A DNA stretch of 64,000 bases from contig JACPOQ010000022.1 in the NCBI GenBank assembly GCA_016191435.1, forward strand, positions 62,001 through 126,000. The letters are read 5' to 3'. Below are positions 48,808 through 57,903 of this stretch, piece by piece. A program made the translations under genes and the position numbers. Position 1 is the first letter of the stretch; each line of letters opens with the position of its first letter. This stretch comes from Chloroflexota bacterium. Lineage in GTDB: Bacteria > Chloroflexota > Dehalococcoidia > Tepidiformales > Tepidiformaceae. The notes under the pieces were generated by a model. The model searched no databases, was not told the DNA's origin, and worked only from the letters and a program-made list of their open reading frames with translations.

Positions 48808-51800
48808 ACGCGATTTTTGGCGTCTCGATGACCACCATCATGTTCGTGCTGGTGGCAATCTTTGCCGCCTGCGTTATCGCCGCCGGCGGGATCTTGCTGG
48901 CCAACCGGACGATGTTCCGGATGGGCGTACGCAATGTCCGGAGGCGGCGGGCGCAGTCGATCCTGGTCGTGACCGGATTGATGCTCGCGACTGTCATCAT
49001 CACAGCCGCGTTTGGCACAGGCGACGCGATCAGCTACTCGGCGACCACGGTGACGTACGACAACCTGCAACGGACGGACCTGAGCCTCCACCACTTCCGC
49101 CCCCTCACGGGCGATGTCCCGTTCGCCCAGACGTACGCGCCCGAAGGAGTGACGGCGGCGCTCGAGGAGCGGTACCGGGACGACCCGGACATTGCAGGCT
49201 TCATGCCGTTCCTCTATGAATCTCTGCCGATACTCAACCCGCGGACGCGGCTGTCCGAACCCGTCGCGATCCTGGCAGGGCTCGACGCCGGCCGCCAGAG
49301 CCGGTTCGGGGGGCTGCGACTCGTTGGCGGCGGCCAGGCCGATCTCCAAGGACTGGGCGAAGACGAAACGCTTCTCGGCAAGCGGATCGCCAGCAAGATC
49401 GACGCAATCGTGGGCGACACCGTCACGGTGTACGCGCAGGGCACAGCCGTCCCGCTCAGAGTCGTGGGGATCGTAGAAGACGAACGCGCCTCGGGGGCAG
49501 TCGAATTCGGACCGGCGGCCACGGTCACGGGGCTGGCGGTGCGGCTGGCGACGGCGCAGCGGATCACAGGCCACGACGGCCAGATCACGACCATCAACGT
49601 GGCGATGAAGGGCGGCGTACGCGGTACGCTGGAGCGCGCTGAAGCCGCGGCCGGGCGCCTCCAATCGCTCGCGGACGACGATGCGGCGAAGGCGGCCGTG
49701 GGCCTGGGTGGGATGGCCTTCCAGGTCGAGACGGTGAAGCAAGACGCGGTTGAAGGTTCGGAGCTGGCCGCGAGCGTGTTCACGACGGTGTTCCTCGTCC
49801 TCGGGCTGTTCTCGATCGCGGCCGGGGCGATGCTCATCTTCACGCTCTTCGTGATGCTCGCGGCGGAGCGCCGCACGGAGATGGGGATTGCGCGGGCGGT
49901 CGGCGCGCAGCGCATACACCTGGTGCAGGCGTTTGTCGCGGAAGGCGCGGTCTATGACATCCTTGCGGGGATCGTAGGCGTGGCGCTGGGCGTGGGAACG
50001 GCCATCTTGTTGGTCATCGGGACGAGGCTCCTTATCGGCGATCCCCTCGCGATGATGCGTCCCCATGTTGCGGCGCGATCGCTGGTCGTGAGCTTCAGCC
50101 TGGGCGCGGTGCTGACGTTCCTCACGGTGGTGGTCTCGTCGGTGCGGATCAGCCAACTAAACATCGTGACCGCGATCCGCGGACAGGCGGGCGGGGGCAC
50201 ACGGGAGGAGCACAAGCGCCGCAATCGCTGGGGATGGGTGGCGCTCGGGATCGCCCTTCTTGTCATCCCGCCGTTGGGGCTCTACCTGCTTCTGCGGAAG
50301 GGCTTCGGGGTGAGTTGGGCAGCGATCATGGGCCCGGGCGGCATCGCCAGTGGGATTGGCCTCACCCTCGTGGGCGGGTTCGCGCACGTCGTGTTCCCGT
50401 ATACCCTCGGGGTCTCCCTGGTAATCCTTTCGGCGGCATCGGTTGCGCAGCGTTTCGGCGCGGGACAGCGGCTGGCGTGGTCCGTTGCCGGGCTGGCCCT
50501 GGCTGTCTTTTGGCTGACGCCGAATGACATCGCGGAACGCATCTTCGGGAAGTTCCATGCCTTCGGGATGGAGATGTTCGTGCTTTCCGGCATCATGATC
50601 GTGACTGGCTTCACCCTTGCGATCGTGTTCAACGCCCGGCTGCTTGCGACGGTCTTCGCGGCCCAGCGCCGGGGTCCACGACGGTACGCCGCGCCTGCCG
50701 TCCTCGCGCTTGGTGCGGCTGTCTCGGTAGCGACCGGGTTGCTGCTGCGGGAGGCCGGCGGCGGCGCGGGCCAGCTCGCCTATCTGCTCGCCGTCTTCCT
50801 GGCCCTTTTTGGGGTGGCGTCGCTCGTTTCCGTCCGCGTGGCGCGCTTTGCGCCCGCGTTCAAGATGGCCGTCGCCTACCCACTTGCAAACCGATTCCGG
50901 ACCGGGATGACGATCGCGATGTTCTCGATCGTCCTGTTCTCCATCACTGCCATGGGGATTATCAACGGGAGTTTCCTGGCGATGTTCACGAGCGATGACG
51001 GCCGGGGCGGTTGGGACGTCCAGGCGACGGCGAACGAGAACAACCCGATCGCCGACCTGCCTTCGGCGCTGCGGACTGGCGGCTACGACCCGGCCACGAT
51101 CACCGCTGTCGGGCGGGTGACGGTATTCGACGACAATGCCCAGGAAGCGCGCCAGCCGGGGGGCTCGTGGGAGGTGTATCCCATCATCGCGGGCGATGAG
51201 GCGTTTTACCGCGAAGCCAGCATGAAGCTGCAGGCACGCGCCGAGGGCTACGCCAGCGACCGCGACGTGTATGCCGCAATCGCCGCCAAAGCCGGCCTCG
51301 CGATAGTTGATTCGGCGACCATCCAGTCGGGCAACGTCGCGCCCGTTGGGCTGCAGCTCAGCGGCATCGACATCAGGGATGGCATAGTGCGCCCGTTCCC
51401 GGTGGAGATTCGCGACCCGGTGACCGGAAATTCGACAACGGTGACGGTGATTGGGATCCTGTCAGCCAAGATCCCGAATAACCTCTTCGCGGGTGTGTAT
51501 ATCAACGAGGCGAGCTACCGCGGCATCCTCGGCGACCCGGAGTACCGGACGATGTTCATCCGGCTGGCGCCTGGCACCGACGCTGTGCAGACGGCGAAAG
51601 GGATCAAGGCCGCCCTCGTCACGAGCGGGCTGCAAGCCATCTCGATAAAGGAGCAGATCGACGAGGCGGTCTCGCTGTCGCTGGGGTTCCTCCGCATCTT
51701 CCAGGCGTTCCTGGCACTCGGCCTCTTCGTCGGCATTGCGTCGCTCGGCGTCATCGCGCTCCGCTCGGTGGCGGAACGGCGGCAGCAGATCGGGATGCTC

Positions 51801-52088
51801 CGGGCCATCGGCTACCAGCGTGGGACCGTCGCGCTGAGCTTCCTCCTGGAATCCGGGTTCATCGCGATGATGGGGATCCTGGCCGGGGTCGTAGGGGCGA
51901 CGCTATTGTCCTGGCGGCTCATCGAAGGGGGAGAATTCGCGGGCGCCAGCGAGGTCGGGTTCTTTGTCCCCTGGACGGAGATCGGGGTCGAGGTGACGGT
52001 CGCGTTCGCGTTCGCGCTGCTGATGACGTGGTGGCCGAGCCGGCGCGCAGCCGCCGTCCCGATCGCCGAGGCGTTGCGCTACGAGTAG
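48804..52088 (+). CDS. FtsX/MacB-type ABC transporter permease, long form
   Basis: The 1094-residue permease has an N-terminal helix, a large extracytoplasmic domain (about 65-300), a first FtsX-type helix bundle near 310-450 ([21 protein letters not shown]), a central group of helices, a second soluble domain, and a last FtsX bundle with [18 protein letters not shown] and the closing [16 protein letters not shown]. The two FtsX modules make it a single-chain dimer type that exports or extracts lipids, peptides or lipoproteins from the membrane. The start is GTG 48804. The last 127 bases are repeated at 56371-56497, past the next ABC cassette. Confidence 0.9.
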   Translation: MNAIFGVSMTTIMFVLVAIFAACVIAAGGILLANRTMFRMGVRNVRRRRAQSILVVTGLMLATVIITAAFGTGDAISYSATTVTYDNLQRTDLSLHHFRPLTGDVPFAQTYAPEGVTAALEERYRDDPDIAGFMPFLYESLPILNPRTRLSEPVAILAGLDAGRQSRFGGLRLVGGGQADLQGLGEDETLLGKRIASKIDAIVGDTVTVYAQGTAVPLRVVGIVEDERASGAVEFGPAATVTGLAVRLATAQRITGHDGQITTINVAMKGGVRGTLERAEAAAGRLQSLADDDAAKAAVGLGGMAFQVETVKQDAVEGSELAASVFTTVFLVLGLFSIAAGAMLIFTLFVMLAAERRTEMGIARAVGAQRIHLVQAFVAEGAVYDILAGIVGVALGVGTAILLVIGTRLLIGDPLAMMRPHVAARSLVVSFSLGAVLTFLTVVVSSVRISQLNIVTAIRGQAGGGTREEHKRRNRWGWVALGIALLVIPPLGLYLLLRKGFGVSWAAIMGPGGIASGIGLTLVGGFAHVVFPYTLGVSLVILSAASVAQRFGAGQRLAWSVAGLALAVFWLTPNDIAERIFGKFHAFGMEMFVLSGIMIVTGFTLAIVFNARLLATVFAAQRRGPRRYAAPAVLALGAAVSVATGLLLREAGGGAGQLAYLLAVFLALFGVASLVSVRVARFAPAFKMAVAYPLANRFRTGMTIAMFSIVLFSITAMGIINGSFLAMFTSDDGRGGWDVQATANENNPIADLPSALRTGGYDPATITAVGRVTVFDDNAQEARQPGGSWEVYPIIAGDEAFYREASMKLQARAEGYASDRDVYAAIAAKAGLAIVDSATIQSGNVAPVGLQLSGIDIRDGIVRPFPVEIRDPVTGNSTTVTVIGILSAKIPNNLFAGVYINEASYRGILGDPEYRTMFIRLAPGTDAVQTAKGIKAALVTSGLQAISIKEQIDEAVSLSLGFLRIFQAFLALGLFVGIASLGVIALRSVAERRQQIGMLRAIGYQRGTVALSFLLESGFIAMMGILAGVVGATLLSWRLIEGGEFAGASEVGFFVPWTEIGVEVTVAFAFALLMTWWPSRRAAAVPIAEALRYE
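51962..52088 (+). repeat. Left copy of a 127-bp direct repeat (end of the permease gene)
   Basis: This segment, the last 42 codons of the MacB-type permease gene with its stop, matches 56371-56497 at 123 of 127 positions by eye. The two copies flank the whole peptide ABC cassette in the same orientation. Confidence 0.95.
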
Positions 52089-52446
52089 GGCCCGAGATGC
52101 CTTCCCCTCAGCGATCTCTGTTTGGTGCCCGGCTTCGAACAGGAGCACGCAGCCGGACTGGTGGGCGGCGGCCCCCGCGACCAACAACGCAAAGGGGTTA
52201 GGGGCCGCTCGGCCCGTAAGAATAAGCCCAGCGGCCCTGCTCAAGGGTCCGAACCCGGCCCATCCTTGCAGGCATCTAACCTGGAGGTTGGCACGTGCGC
52301 ACGACCATAGCTCGCTGGAACCCATACGCCGAACTCGAGCGCATATGGCCGCCATAGCGGTGTGGGCACGCTGAGTGTGTGGGGATCCGGAGCGTGTTAA
52401 GGCAGCGTAGCGCCGCATCGCCGGCCGCGCAGTTTCGAAGAGGGGT
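52089..52446. other. Intergenic region ahead of the second peptide ABC cassette
   Basis: These 358 bases hold no gene I can support. GGGCCGCT at 52202-52209 pairs with AGCGGCCC at 52230-52237 around 20 bases and may end the exporter operon. The promoter of the downstream binding-protein gene should lie in the right half, but I cannot place it. Confidence 0.45.
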
Positions 52447-54159
52447 ATGAATATGTCTTCGAGCAACTACTGGGAGCACTGGTGGGGCCGCCGCTCCAAC
52501 CGCCGGCAGATCATACTGTCCGGTGGCACGGTTGCAGTCGGCGCGGCGAGCATCGCTATTGCCGGCTGCGGCGGCAACGGCAACGGCAAGGGCAACGGGC
52601 AGACCGTGACGCCGCAGGCGCCGACGAAAACCACGGAGACGCCTGTCAAGGGCGGGACCTATCGCTACATCGGCGGGCCGATCGGCGGGAACCTGGACAT
52701 CCACCGCACGAATACGCCGTTCGAGTCGGCGGGGCTCTGGCACTGGGTCGGCAACTTCCTGATGCGGTTCAACAAGGATACCTACCAGTCGGAGCCGGAC
52801 CTCGCTGCTTCGAACCCGGAGATCCCGGGCGATGGGACGGTGCTGACGTTCAAGCTGCGGCCGGAAGCGAAGTGGCAGAACAAGGCGCCCGTGAACGGCC
52901 GGGCGGTCACGGCCGAGGACGTGAAGGCGAGCTTCGAGCACATCAAGTCACTTGGCCAGCTTTCGCCCCGGTCGGGCAACTACGCGAATGTGGACAGCAT
53001 CACGGCAATCGACCCGCAGACGGTGCAGTTCAAGCTGAAGGCGCCGCAGGCGGACCTCCTGAACGCGATGGCGGACCAGTACGACATCGTCATCCCGAAG
53101 GAGATCGCGGACCGCGGACAGGAGGCGATCAAGACGCTCGAGGATGTAGTCGGCTCGGGGCCGTACGAGGCGGTGAACTACGCCGCGGGCCAGGGGATGG
53201 AAGTGAAAGCCCGCCCGGATGGCTACTGGAAGCCGAACACGGCCTGGTGGAACAACGCCGTCTGGACAAACCAGGTGGACAACCAGCAGAAGTCGAACGC
53301 CTTGCGCACAGGCCAGGTGGACGCGACCGACCTTCCGGCTGACCTGGTGCGGCAGTACGAGAACGACAACAAATTCAAGATCGCGTTCGCCCCGAACCCG
53401 ACTCGCGAATGCTTGTTGATTAACCACACGAAGGACCGATACAAGGATGGGCGCGTCCGGCAGGCGCTCTCTATGATGCTGGACCGCAACCTCGTCTACC
53501 GGAACGTGTACGCCGGCGGCGGCATCGCCGGCGGCCCAATGACGCCCGCGGCAGCGAACTGGTTGTTGCCGGAAACGGAGCTCAAGACGCTCCCGGGGTT
53601 CCGCGACCGCGCGACAGACTTGAAGGAAGCGAAGGCACTGCTCGATGCGGCGGGGTTGGGGAGCGGGTTCGAGGAATCGATCATGACGGCGACGGCCTTC
53701 AGCGTGAACCTCGTTACGGATGTGATCGTGCAGAACGCGAACGAGCTCGGGATCAAGCTCACGATCGACAACGTGGGCACCGACTTCAACACGATGCTGC
53801 GGCGTGAGGTGGCGGGCGACTTCGGCCTCGCCGGGACGCTCTTCCTCTCTGGACCGTACCCGGACGCGCAACTGCTGATCTACCATCACAGCAACCCCGC
53901 GATCGGCACCCGCAACTACGGCAAGTACGCGAACCCCGCGGTGGACGCGATGCTGGAGAAGCAGTCGAAGATCTACAACGCGGCGGAGCGCAAGCCGATC
54001 GTGCTCGACATCCAGCGCGAGTTGATCAAGAACCCGGGGCCCGGCTGGATCGGTTCGCGCATCGGGTACTACGTCTATTCGGCGGCGATCCAGGGGGTGG
54101 TGGCCACGCCTTTCCTGGCGGGCTATCCGGCGGCCGAGACGTTCTGGAAGAAGGGGTAG
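52447..54159 (+). CDS. Peptide-type ABC transporter substrate-binding protein, Tat lipoprotein (second system)
   Basis: The 570-residue protein has a twin-arginine signal RSNRRQIILSGG with lipobox AIAGC and a Gly/Asn-rich linker. Its mature part is a family 5 binding protein (VKGGTYRY, GNLDIHRT, VLTFKLRPEAKWQ, DGRVRQALSMMLDRN). Like the protein at 25.7 kb it begins with a short NYW motif before the twin Arg. The ligand is unknown. GAGGGG precedes ATG 52447. A perfect hairpin 25 bases after the stop separates it from the permease genes and may keep binding-protein mRNA more abundant. No ATPase genes accompany it. Confidence 0.9.
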   Translation: MNMSSSNYWEHWWGRRSNRRQIILSGGTVAVGAASIAIAGCGGNGNGKGNGQTVTPQAPTKTTETPVKGGTYRYIGGPIGGNLDIHRTNTPFESAGLWHWVGNFLMRFNKDTYQSEPDLAASNPEIPGDGTVLTFKLRPEAKWQNKAPVNGRAVTAEDVKASFEHIKSLGQLSPRSGNYANVDSITAIDPQTVQFKLKAPQADLLNAMADQYDIVIPKEIADRGQEAIKTLEDVVGSGPYEAVNYAAGQGMEVKARPDGYWKPNTAWWNNAVWTNQVDNQQKSNALRTGQVDATDLPADLVRQYENDNKFKIAFAPNPTRECLLINHTKDRYKDGRVRQALSMMLDRNLVYRNVYAGGGIAGGPMTPAAANWLLPETELKTLPGFRDRATDLKEAKALLDAAGLGSGFEESIMTATAFSVNLVTDVIVQNANELGIKLTIDNVGTDFNTMLRREVAGDFGLAGTLFLSGPYPDAQLLIYHHSNPAIGTRNYGKYANPAVDAMLEKQSKIYNAAERKPIVLDIQRELIKNPGPGWIGSRIGYYVYSAAIQGVVATPFLAGYPAAETFWKKG

Positions 54160-54184
54160 CCCCTCCCCAACCACGCCGACTATC

Positions 54185-54216
54185 AGCGGGGTGGGCCAGG
54201 ACGCGCCCACCCCGCT
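54185..54216 (+). terminator. Intercistronic hairpin after the binding-protein gene
   Basis: AGCGGGGTGGGC at 54185-54196 pairs perfectly over 12 bases with 54205-54216, loop of eight. No T-run follows, so partial termination or 3' end protection is more likely than full termination. This is a common way to make more binding protein than permease. Confidence 0.7.
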
Positions 54217-54238
54217 GGCAATCTCCGCGAGCGAGGCC

Positions 54239-55186
54239 ATGTACCAGTTCGTTCTCCGCCGCATCCTCCTTTCGCTGCCTGCGCTGCTGGTAGTCACATT
54301 TATCGTCTTCGGGATGATCCGGCTGGACCCGGAGTCGGTGGTGGCGGCGCGCCTGGGCGAAGGCTACGACCCGAAGGGCCAGGCGGCGATCGACATCAAG
54401 GCGCAGTACGGGCTCGACAAGCCGTTCTACACTGAGTACGCGAAGTACCTCGGGCGCATCTTCCGCGGTGACTGGGGAGAGTCGGCGATCAGCTTCAAGC
54501 CCGTGTGGGAGGAGATGGCACCGCGCATCGCCGTCACGGTCGAGCTCGCGCTCGTGGCCATCTTCTTCGCGGTGGTGATCGGTGTGCCCATCGGGGTCCT
54601 CGCCGCGATGCGTCAGGACCACTGGCCCGATTACCTGCTGCGCACCGTGGCGATCCTGGGCCTTTCCGTGCCCGGCTTCTACGTGGCCACCGTGGTGCTG
54701 GCGCTGGCGGCGTACAACGTCGGCTGGGCACCCCCGCTCGGGTACACGAAGTTATACGACAACCCATGGTCGAACCTGCAGCAGATGCTTCTGCCGGCCT
54801 TCATCCTCTCGCTCGCGTCATCGGCGTCTGTCATGCGGTACTCGCGGACGATGATGCTCGACGTGCTCCGCCAGGACTACATCCGGACGGCGTGGGCGAA
54901 GGGCCTGCGTGAACGGGTTGTGATCTCGCGGCACGCGCTCAAGAACGCGCTCCTCCCTGTGGTGACGGTGATCGGTCTCACGCTCGCCACGCTCGTCGGG
55001 GGGACGGTAGTGTTCGAGCAGATCTTCACGCTGCCTGGGCTGGGGACGTACCTGGTGTACTCGGTGGTCCAGCGGGACTTCGCGCCAGTGCAGGCGGTGA
55101 CGCTGTTCTTCGCGATCTCCGTCGTCACCATCAACCTGGTGGTGGACGTGAGCTACACCATGCTCGACCCGCGAGCGAGGAGGTAG
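54239..55186 (+). CDS. Peptide-type ABC transporter permease (DppB-like, second system)
   Basis: The 315-residue permease starts MYQFVLRRILLSLPALLVV and has six helices, the GDWGESAI loop and EAA motif DYIRTAWAKGLRERVVISRH. GAGCGAGG lies just upstream of ATG 54239. A longer frame from 54191 would run through the hairpin and is unlikely. It pairs with the next gene, four bases after its stop. Confidence 0.9.
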   Translation: MYQFVLRRILLSLPALLVVTFIVFGMIRLDPESVVAARLGEGYDPKGQAAIDIKAQYGLDKPFYTEYAKYLGRIFRGDWGESAISFKPVWEEMAPRIAVTVELALVAIFFAVVIGVPIGVLAAMRQDHWPDYLLRTVAILGLSVPGFYVATVVLALAAYNVGWAPPLGYTKLYDNPWSNLQQMLLPAFILSLASSASVMRYSRTMMLDVLRQDYIRTAWAKGLRERVVISRHALKNALLPVVTVIGLTLATLVGGTVVFEQIFTLPGLGTYLVYSVVQRDFAPVQAVTLFFAISVVTINLVVDVSYTMLDPRARR

Positions 55187-55190
55187 GGCC

Positions 55191-56267
55191 GTGGCCGAAG
55201 CAGCGACCGAGGCCGCACTCCCCCACCTGGCGCCGCGCGGGCGCGGATCGGGACGGCGGTTCCTCTCCTTCCTTTCAACCCTGGCGCGGCGCAAGCCGAT
55301 CGGATTTTTCGGGCTGGTCGTGCTGGTGTTCATGGTGGTCCTGGCGCTCTTTCCCCGCGTCTTCGCGACGCATTCGCCGGCGGAAGCGGCGGGCGAGCGT
55401 TTCCTGAGCTACTGCTTCGGCCCTTCGGACACGTTCCTCTGCCCGACGCAGCGGCAGCAGGACTCGCTCCTGCCCGGCGGTGGCCTCGTCAAGGAGGGCC
55501 AGCTGGATGCGCCCCTCGGCACGGACCAGCTCGGACGCGACATCTACAGCCGCATGATCTACGGCGCCCGCGTGGCCATGTATGTGGGACTCATGGCGGT
55601 GCTCATCACTTCGCTGATCGCCCTTGCAGTGGGCGTGACCAGCGCGTACTTCGCCGGGGCCTACGACGCCATCGTGCAACGGGTGGTCGACGCTGTCATG
55701 GCACTGCCGCCACTGGTGATCCTGATCTCGCTGCCGACGCTGATCGGGCGCTGGGACTTGACCGGCCCGCTCGACAGGGTGCCGGGCATCCCGTCGTTCC
55801 TGCTCGACCGGCAGGGAATCACGAACTTCAAGCTGATTATCATCCTCGGCATCCTCGGTGGGGCTTCCGGTTCGCGCGTTATCCGCAGCGCCACGATCGG
55901 CGTGCGCTCGGCCCAGTACGTAGATGCGGCGGTGGTGCTGGGGGCGTCGCACGGCCGGATCATGATCCGACACATCGTGCCCAACATCTTCGGCCCGCTC
56001 ATGGTGCAGGCGACGATCGGCCTGGGTGGCGTCATCCTCACGGAGGCGGCGCTCAGCTTCCTGGGCCTTGGAGACACCTCGCCCGACCGGCCGAGCTGGG
56101 GGCAGATGCTCCAGCTCGGTGCGTCCGTCTCGAGCGTGCAGCCAATGCAGGCCGTGTACCCGGGCCTCGGGATCGCGCTGGCGGTATTCAGCTTCAACAT
56201 GCTCGGCGACGCCCTGCGCGACTTGCTCGACCCGCGGCTGCGGGGCGCCCGCGGCGGGTTCAATTAG
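55191..56267 (+). CDS. Peptide-type ABC transporter permease (DppC-like, second system)
   Basis: The 358-residue permease has the DppC layout with LGTDQLGRDIYSRMIYGAR, six helices and the EAA region DAAVVLGASHGRIMIRH. Compared with the family it carries two extra loops: a periplasmic stretch with two Cys (SYCFGPSDTFLCP) before the GTDQLGRD motif and about 30 residues after helix 3 (RWDLTGPLDRVPG). A disulfide between the Cys is possible. The start is GTG 55191 with GGAGG upstream. The next sequence is the relic of a permease gene. Confidence 0.9.
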   Translation: MAEAATEAALPHLAPRGRGSGRRFLSFLSTLARRKPIGFFGLVVLVFMVVLALFPRVFATHSPAEAAGERFLSYCFGPSDTFLCPTQRQQDSLLPGGGLVKEGQLDAPLGTDQLGRDIYSRMIYGARVAMYVGLMAVLITSLIALAVGVTSAYFAGAYDAIVQRVVDAVMALPPLVILISLPTLIGRWDLTGPLDRVPGIPSFLLDRQGITNFKLIIILGILGGASGSRVIRSATIGVRSAQYVDAAVVLGASHGRIMIRHIVPNIFGPLMVQATIGLGGVILTEAALSFLGLGDTSPDRPSWGQMLQLGASVSSVQPMQAVYPGLGIALAVFSFNMLGDALRDLLDPRLRGARGGFN

Positions 56268-56301
56268 CCACAGCCCACGGCCCCGGCGAACCTCGCAACA
56301 G

Positions 56302-56497
56302 GCCTCGACCGTGGCATCGCAGTCTCATCGCCCTCGGCCGGTGGCCGAACGGCGGCGGCAAACCGGAATGCTTCGTCCCCTGGACGGAGAGCGGGGTCGA
56401 GGTGACGTTCGCGTTCGCGTTCGCGCTGCTGATGACGTGGTGGCCGAGCCGGCGCGCAGCCGCCGTCCCGATCGCCGAGGCATTGCGCTACGAGTAG
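56302..56497 (+). pseudogene. Relic of a MacB-type permease C-terminus, with right direct-repeat copy
   Basis: Bases 56371-56497 repeat the last 127 bases of the permease gene ending at 52088 with four changes, still reading [20 protein letters not shown] to ALRYE and stop. The 70 bases before it (56302-56370) resemble 51721-51799 of the same gene more weakly (VAERRRQTGML for [11 protein letters not shown]) but in another frame, and the 160 bases that separate the two parts in the intact gene are missing. This is a gene remnant with an internal deletion and frameshift. Nothing upstream could express it. Confidence 0.85.
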
Positions 56498-56569
56498 CCG
56501 GGGCCGCCGTGATCGCCGTACGCGAACGCGCTCACCACGGGCAGACCGGGCGGATATTGGCTACTCGGC

Positions 56570-57613
56570 CTAGCGGAAGTCGGTGACGGTGGTGAACCCG
56601 ACGGTGCCGAAGCTGCCCATCGACTCCATCACGCGCGGTACATCGGCAAGACCGATGCGCTCGCCCACGATCGACTCCGGGTGGAGCTTGCCGCTTGCGA
56701 CCATGTTCAGCATCGGGCGGTAGTGGTGGTTCGGGTTGCCGAGGGAACCACGGAACTCGATCTCCGACATCGTGATCATGTCGATGGGGAGTGCAACTTC
56801 ACCTGATTCCGCCGCCGATGTGATGCCGATCTGGACATGGACGCCACCTTTGCGGAGCGAGCGCACGGAGTTCAGCATCGTCGCCTTGATGCCCAGGGCA
56901 TCGAACGAGACGTCGGCGCCCCCCTTTGTGATCTCCTTGACGCGCTCGGGCACGTCGTTATCGCGAGCGTCGATGGTCTCGACGGCGCCTTCGGCGCGGG
57001 CGCGGGTGAGCTTCGTCTCGTCCAGGTCGACAGCAATAACCTGCGCTCCGAGCGCGGCGGCGACCTGCACCGCCGAGAGGCCGATGCCGCCGCAGCCGTT
57101 GACCACAACCCAGTCGCCGCCGTGGACCTCACCGCGGTCGGCGACGGCATGGTAGGAAGTCATGAATCGGCAGCCCATCGCGGCGCCGGCTTCGAACGAA
57201 ACGCTCTCGGGGAGCGGGATCGCGTTGAAATCGGCGCCGCCGATGACCGCGTACTGGGCAAAGCCGCCGGTGCGCCGGCCGGGCGCGTCGCAGAGGTTGG
57301 AGAGGCCTGCGACGCAATAACGGCAGGCGCCGCAGCCGTTGTGGAAGGGCGTAACGACTCGCATACCGGGCGTGATGAGCCGGACTTCGGGACCCACTTC
57401 CTCAACGACGCCCGCCTGTTCGTGGCCAAGCACCGCCGGCAGCGGCAGCACGAGGCCAACCCACGAGAGGTCGCCCTGCCAGATGTGCCAGTCGCTGCGG
57501 CAAACCCCGCAAGACTCAACACGGATGAGGGCATCTCTCGGCCCAACCTCGGGCTGCGGGAAATCGCGGACGACCAGGGGCTTCTTAAGTTCTTCGACCA
57601 CTGCGGCTTTCAT
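56570..57613 (-). CDS. Zinc-dependent alcohol dehydrogenase family protein
   Basis: The 347-residue medium-chain dehydrogenase has catalytic-site SCGVCRSDWH and GHEQAG, a structural zinc site CGACRYCVAGLSNLC and the nucleotide motif GCGGIGLSAV with VDLDETK after it, pointing to NAD+. It oxidises an alcohol or a similar substrate. It differs from the dehydrogenase at 37 kb in the extra Asp-Leu-rich loop after Cys38. AAGGAGG lies seven bases before ATG 57613, and a frame to 57898 is not supported. It stands alone between two relics. Confidence 0.92.
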   Translation of the reverse strand: MKAAVVEELKKPLVVRDFPQPEVGPRDALIRVESCGVCRSDWHIWQGDLSWVGLVLPLPAVLGHEQAGVVEEVGPEVRLITPGMRVVTPFHNGCGACRYCVAGLSNLCDAPGRRTGGFAQYAVIGGADFNAIPLPESVSFEAGAAMGCRFMTSYHAVADRGEVHGGDWVVVNGCGGIGLSAVQVAAALGAQVIAVDLDETKLTRARAEGAVETIDARDNDVPERVKEITKGGADVSFDALGIKATMLNSVRSLRKGGVHVQIGITSAAESGEVALPIDMITMSEIEFRGSLGNPNHHYRPMLNMVASGKLHPESIVGERIGLADVPRVMESMGSFGTVGFTTVTDFR

Positions 57614-57721
57614 GGCATCCTCCTTCGCGGCGCGCAGCCTAGCACCGCGGGACGTGCGCAGCCATAGCGAATCGGCATACAGCTCCGGACCAGGCATCAG
57701 CCGCGAGCACCTGCGGCGCGG

Positions 57722-57890
57722 TCCAAGGGCACGCGCGCCAGCTGCGAACGGCTCCTCATTCCCTTCCTCGACTTCGGGAACGATCACGACATGGAAGAGG
57801 TGCTCTCGGCCACGGTCCCCGATGGCATGCACCCGAACAGCTACGGCGAGGAGGCCGCGGGCCTTCGTCCGGCTCTGGCAGCAGGCCACG
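57722..57890 (+). pseudogene. C-terminal relic of an SGNH/GDSL-type hydrolase
   Basis: The plus strand reads CERLLIPFLDFGNDHDMEEV, ATVPDGMHPNSYGEEA, then in the next frame RAFVRLWQQATTVTEF. The DGMHPNSYG box carries the Asp-x2-His pair that closes the active site of SGNH hydrolases, and a C-terminal helix after it is normal. The frameshift after GEEA, and the lack of the N-terminal GDS block, show that this is a remnant. It lies in the 290-base gap between two minus-strand genes. Confidence 0.45.
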
Positions 57891-57903
57891 ACGGTCACCG
57901 AGT

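Noticed and set aside
48363-50156. A 597-codon minus-strand frame opposite the MacB-type ATPase and permease genes
   Set aside because: It overlaps two well-supported genes and has the Arg/His-rich composition of a reverse frame.
51962-56497. Peptide ABC cassette as an insertion sequence or composite transposon
   Set aside because: No transposase, integrase or terminal inverted repeat is present. The flanking repeats are coding sequence of a permease in direct orientation.
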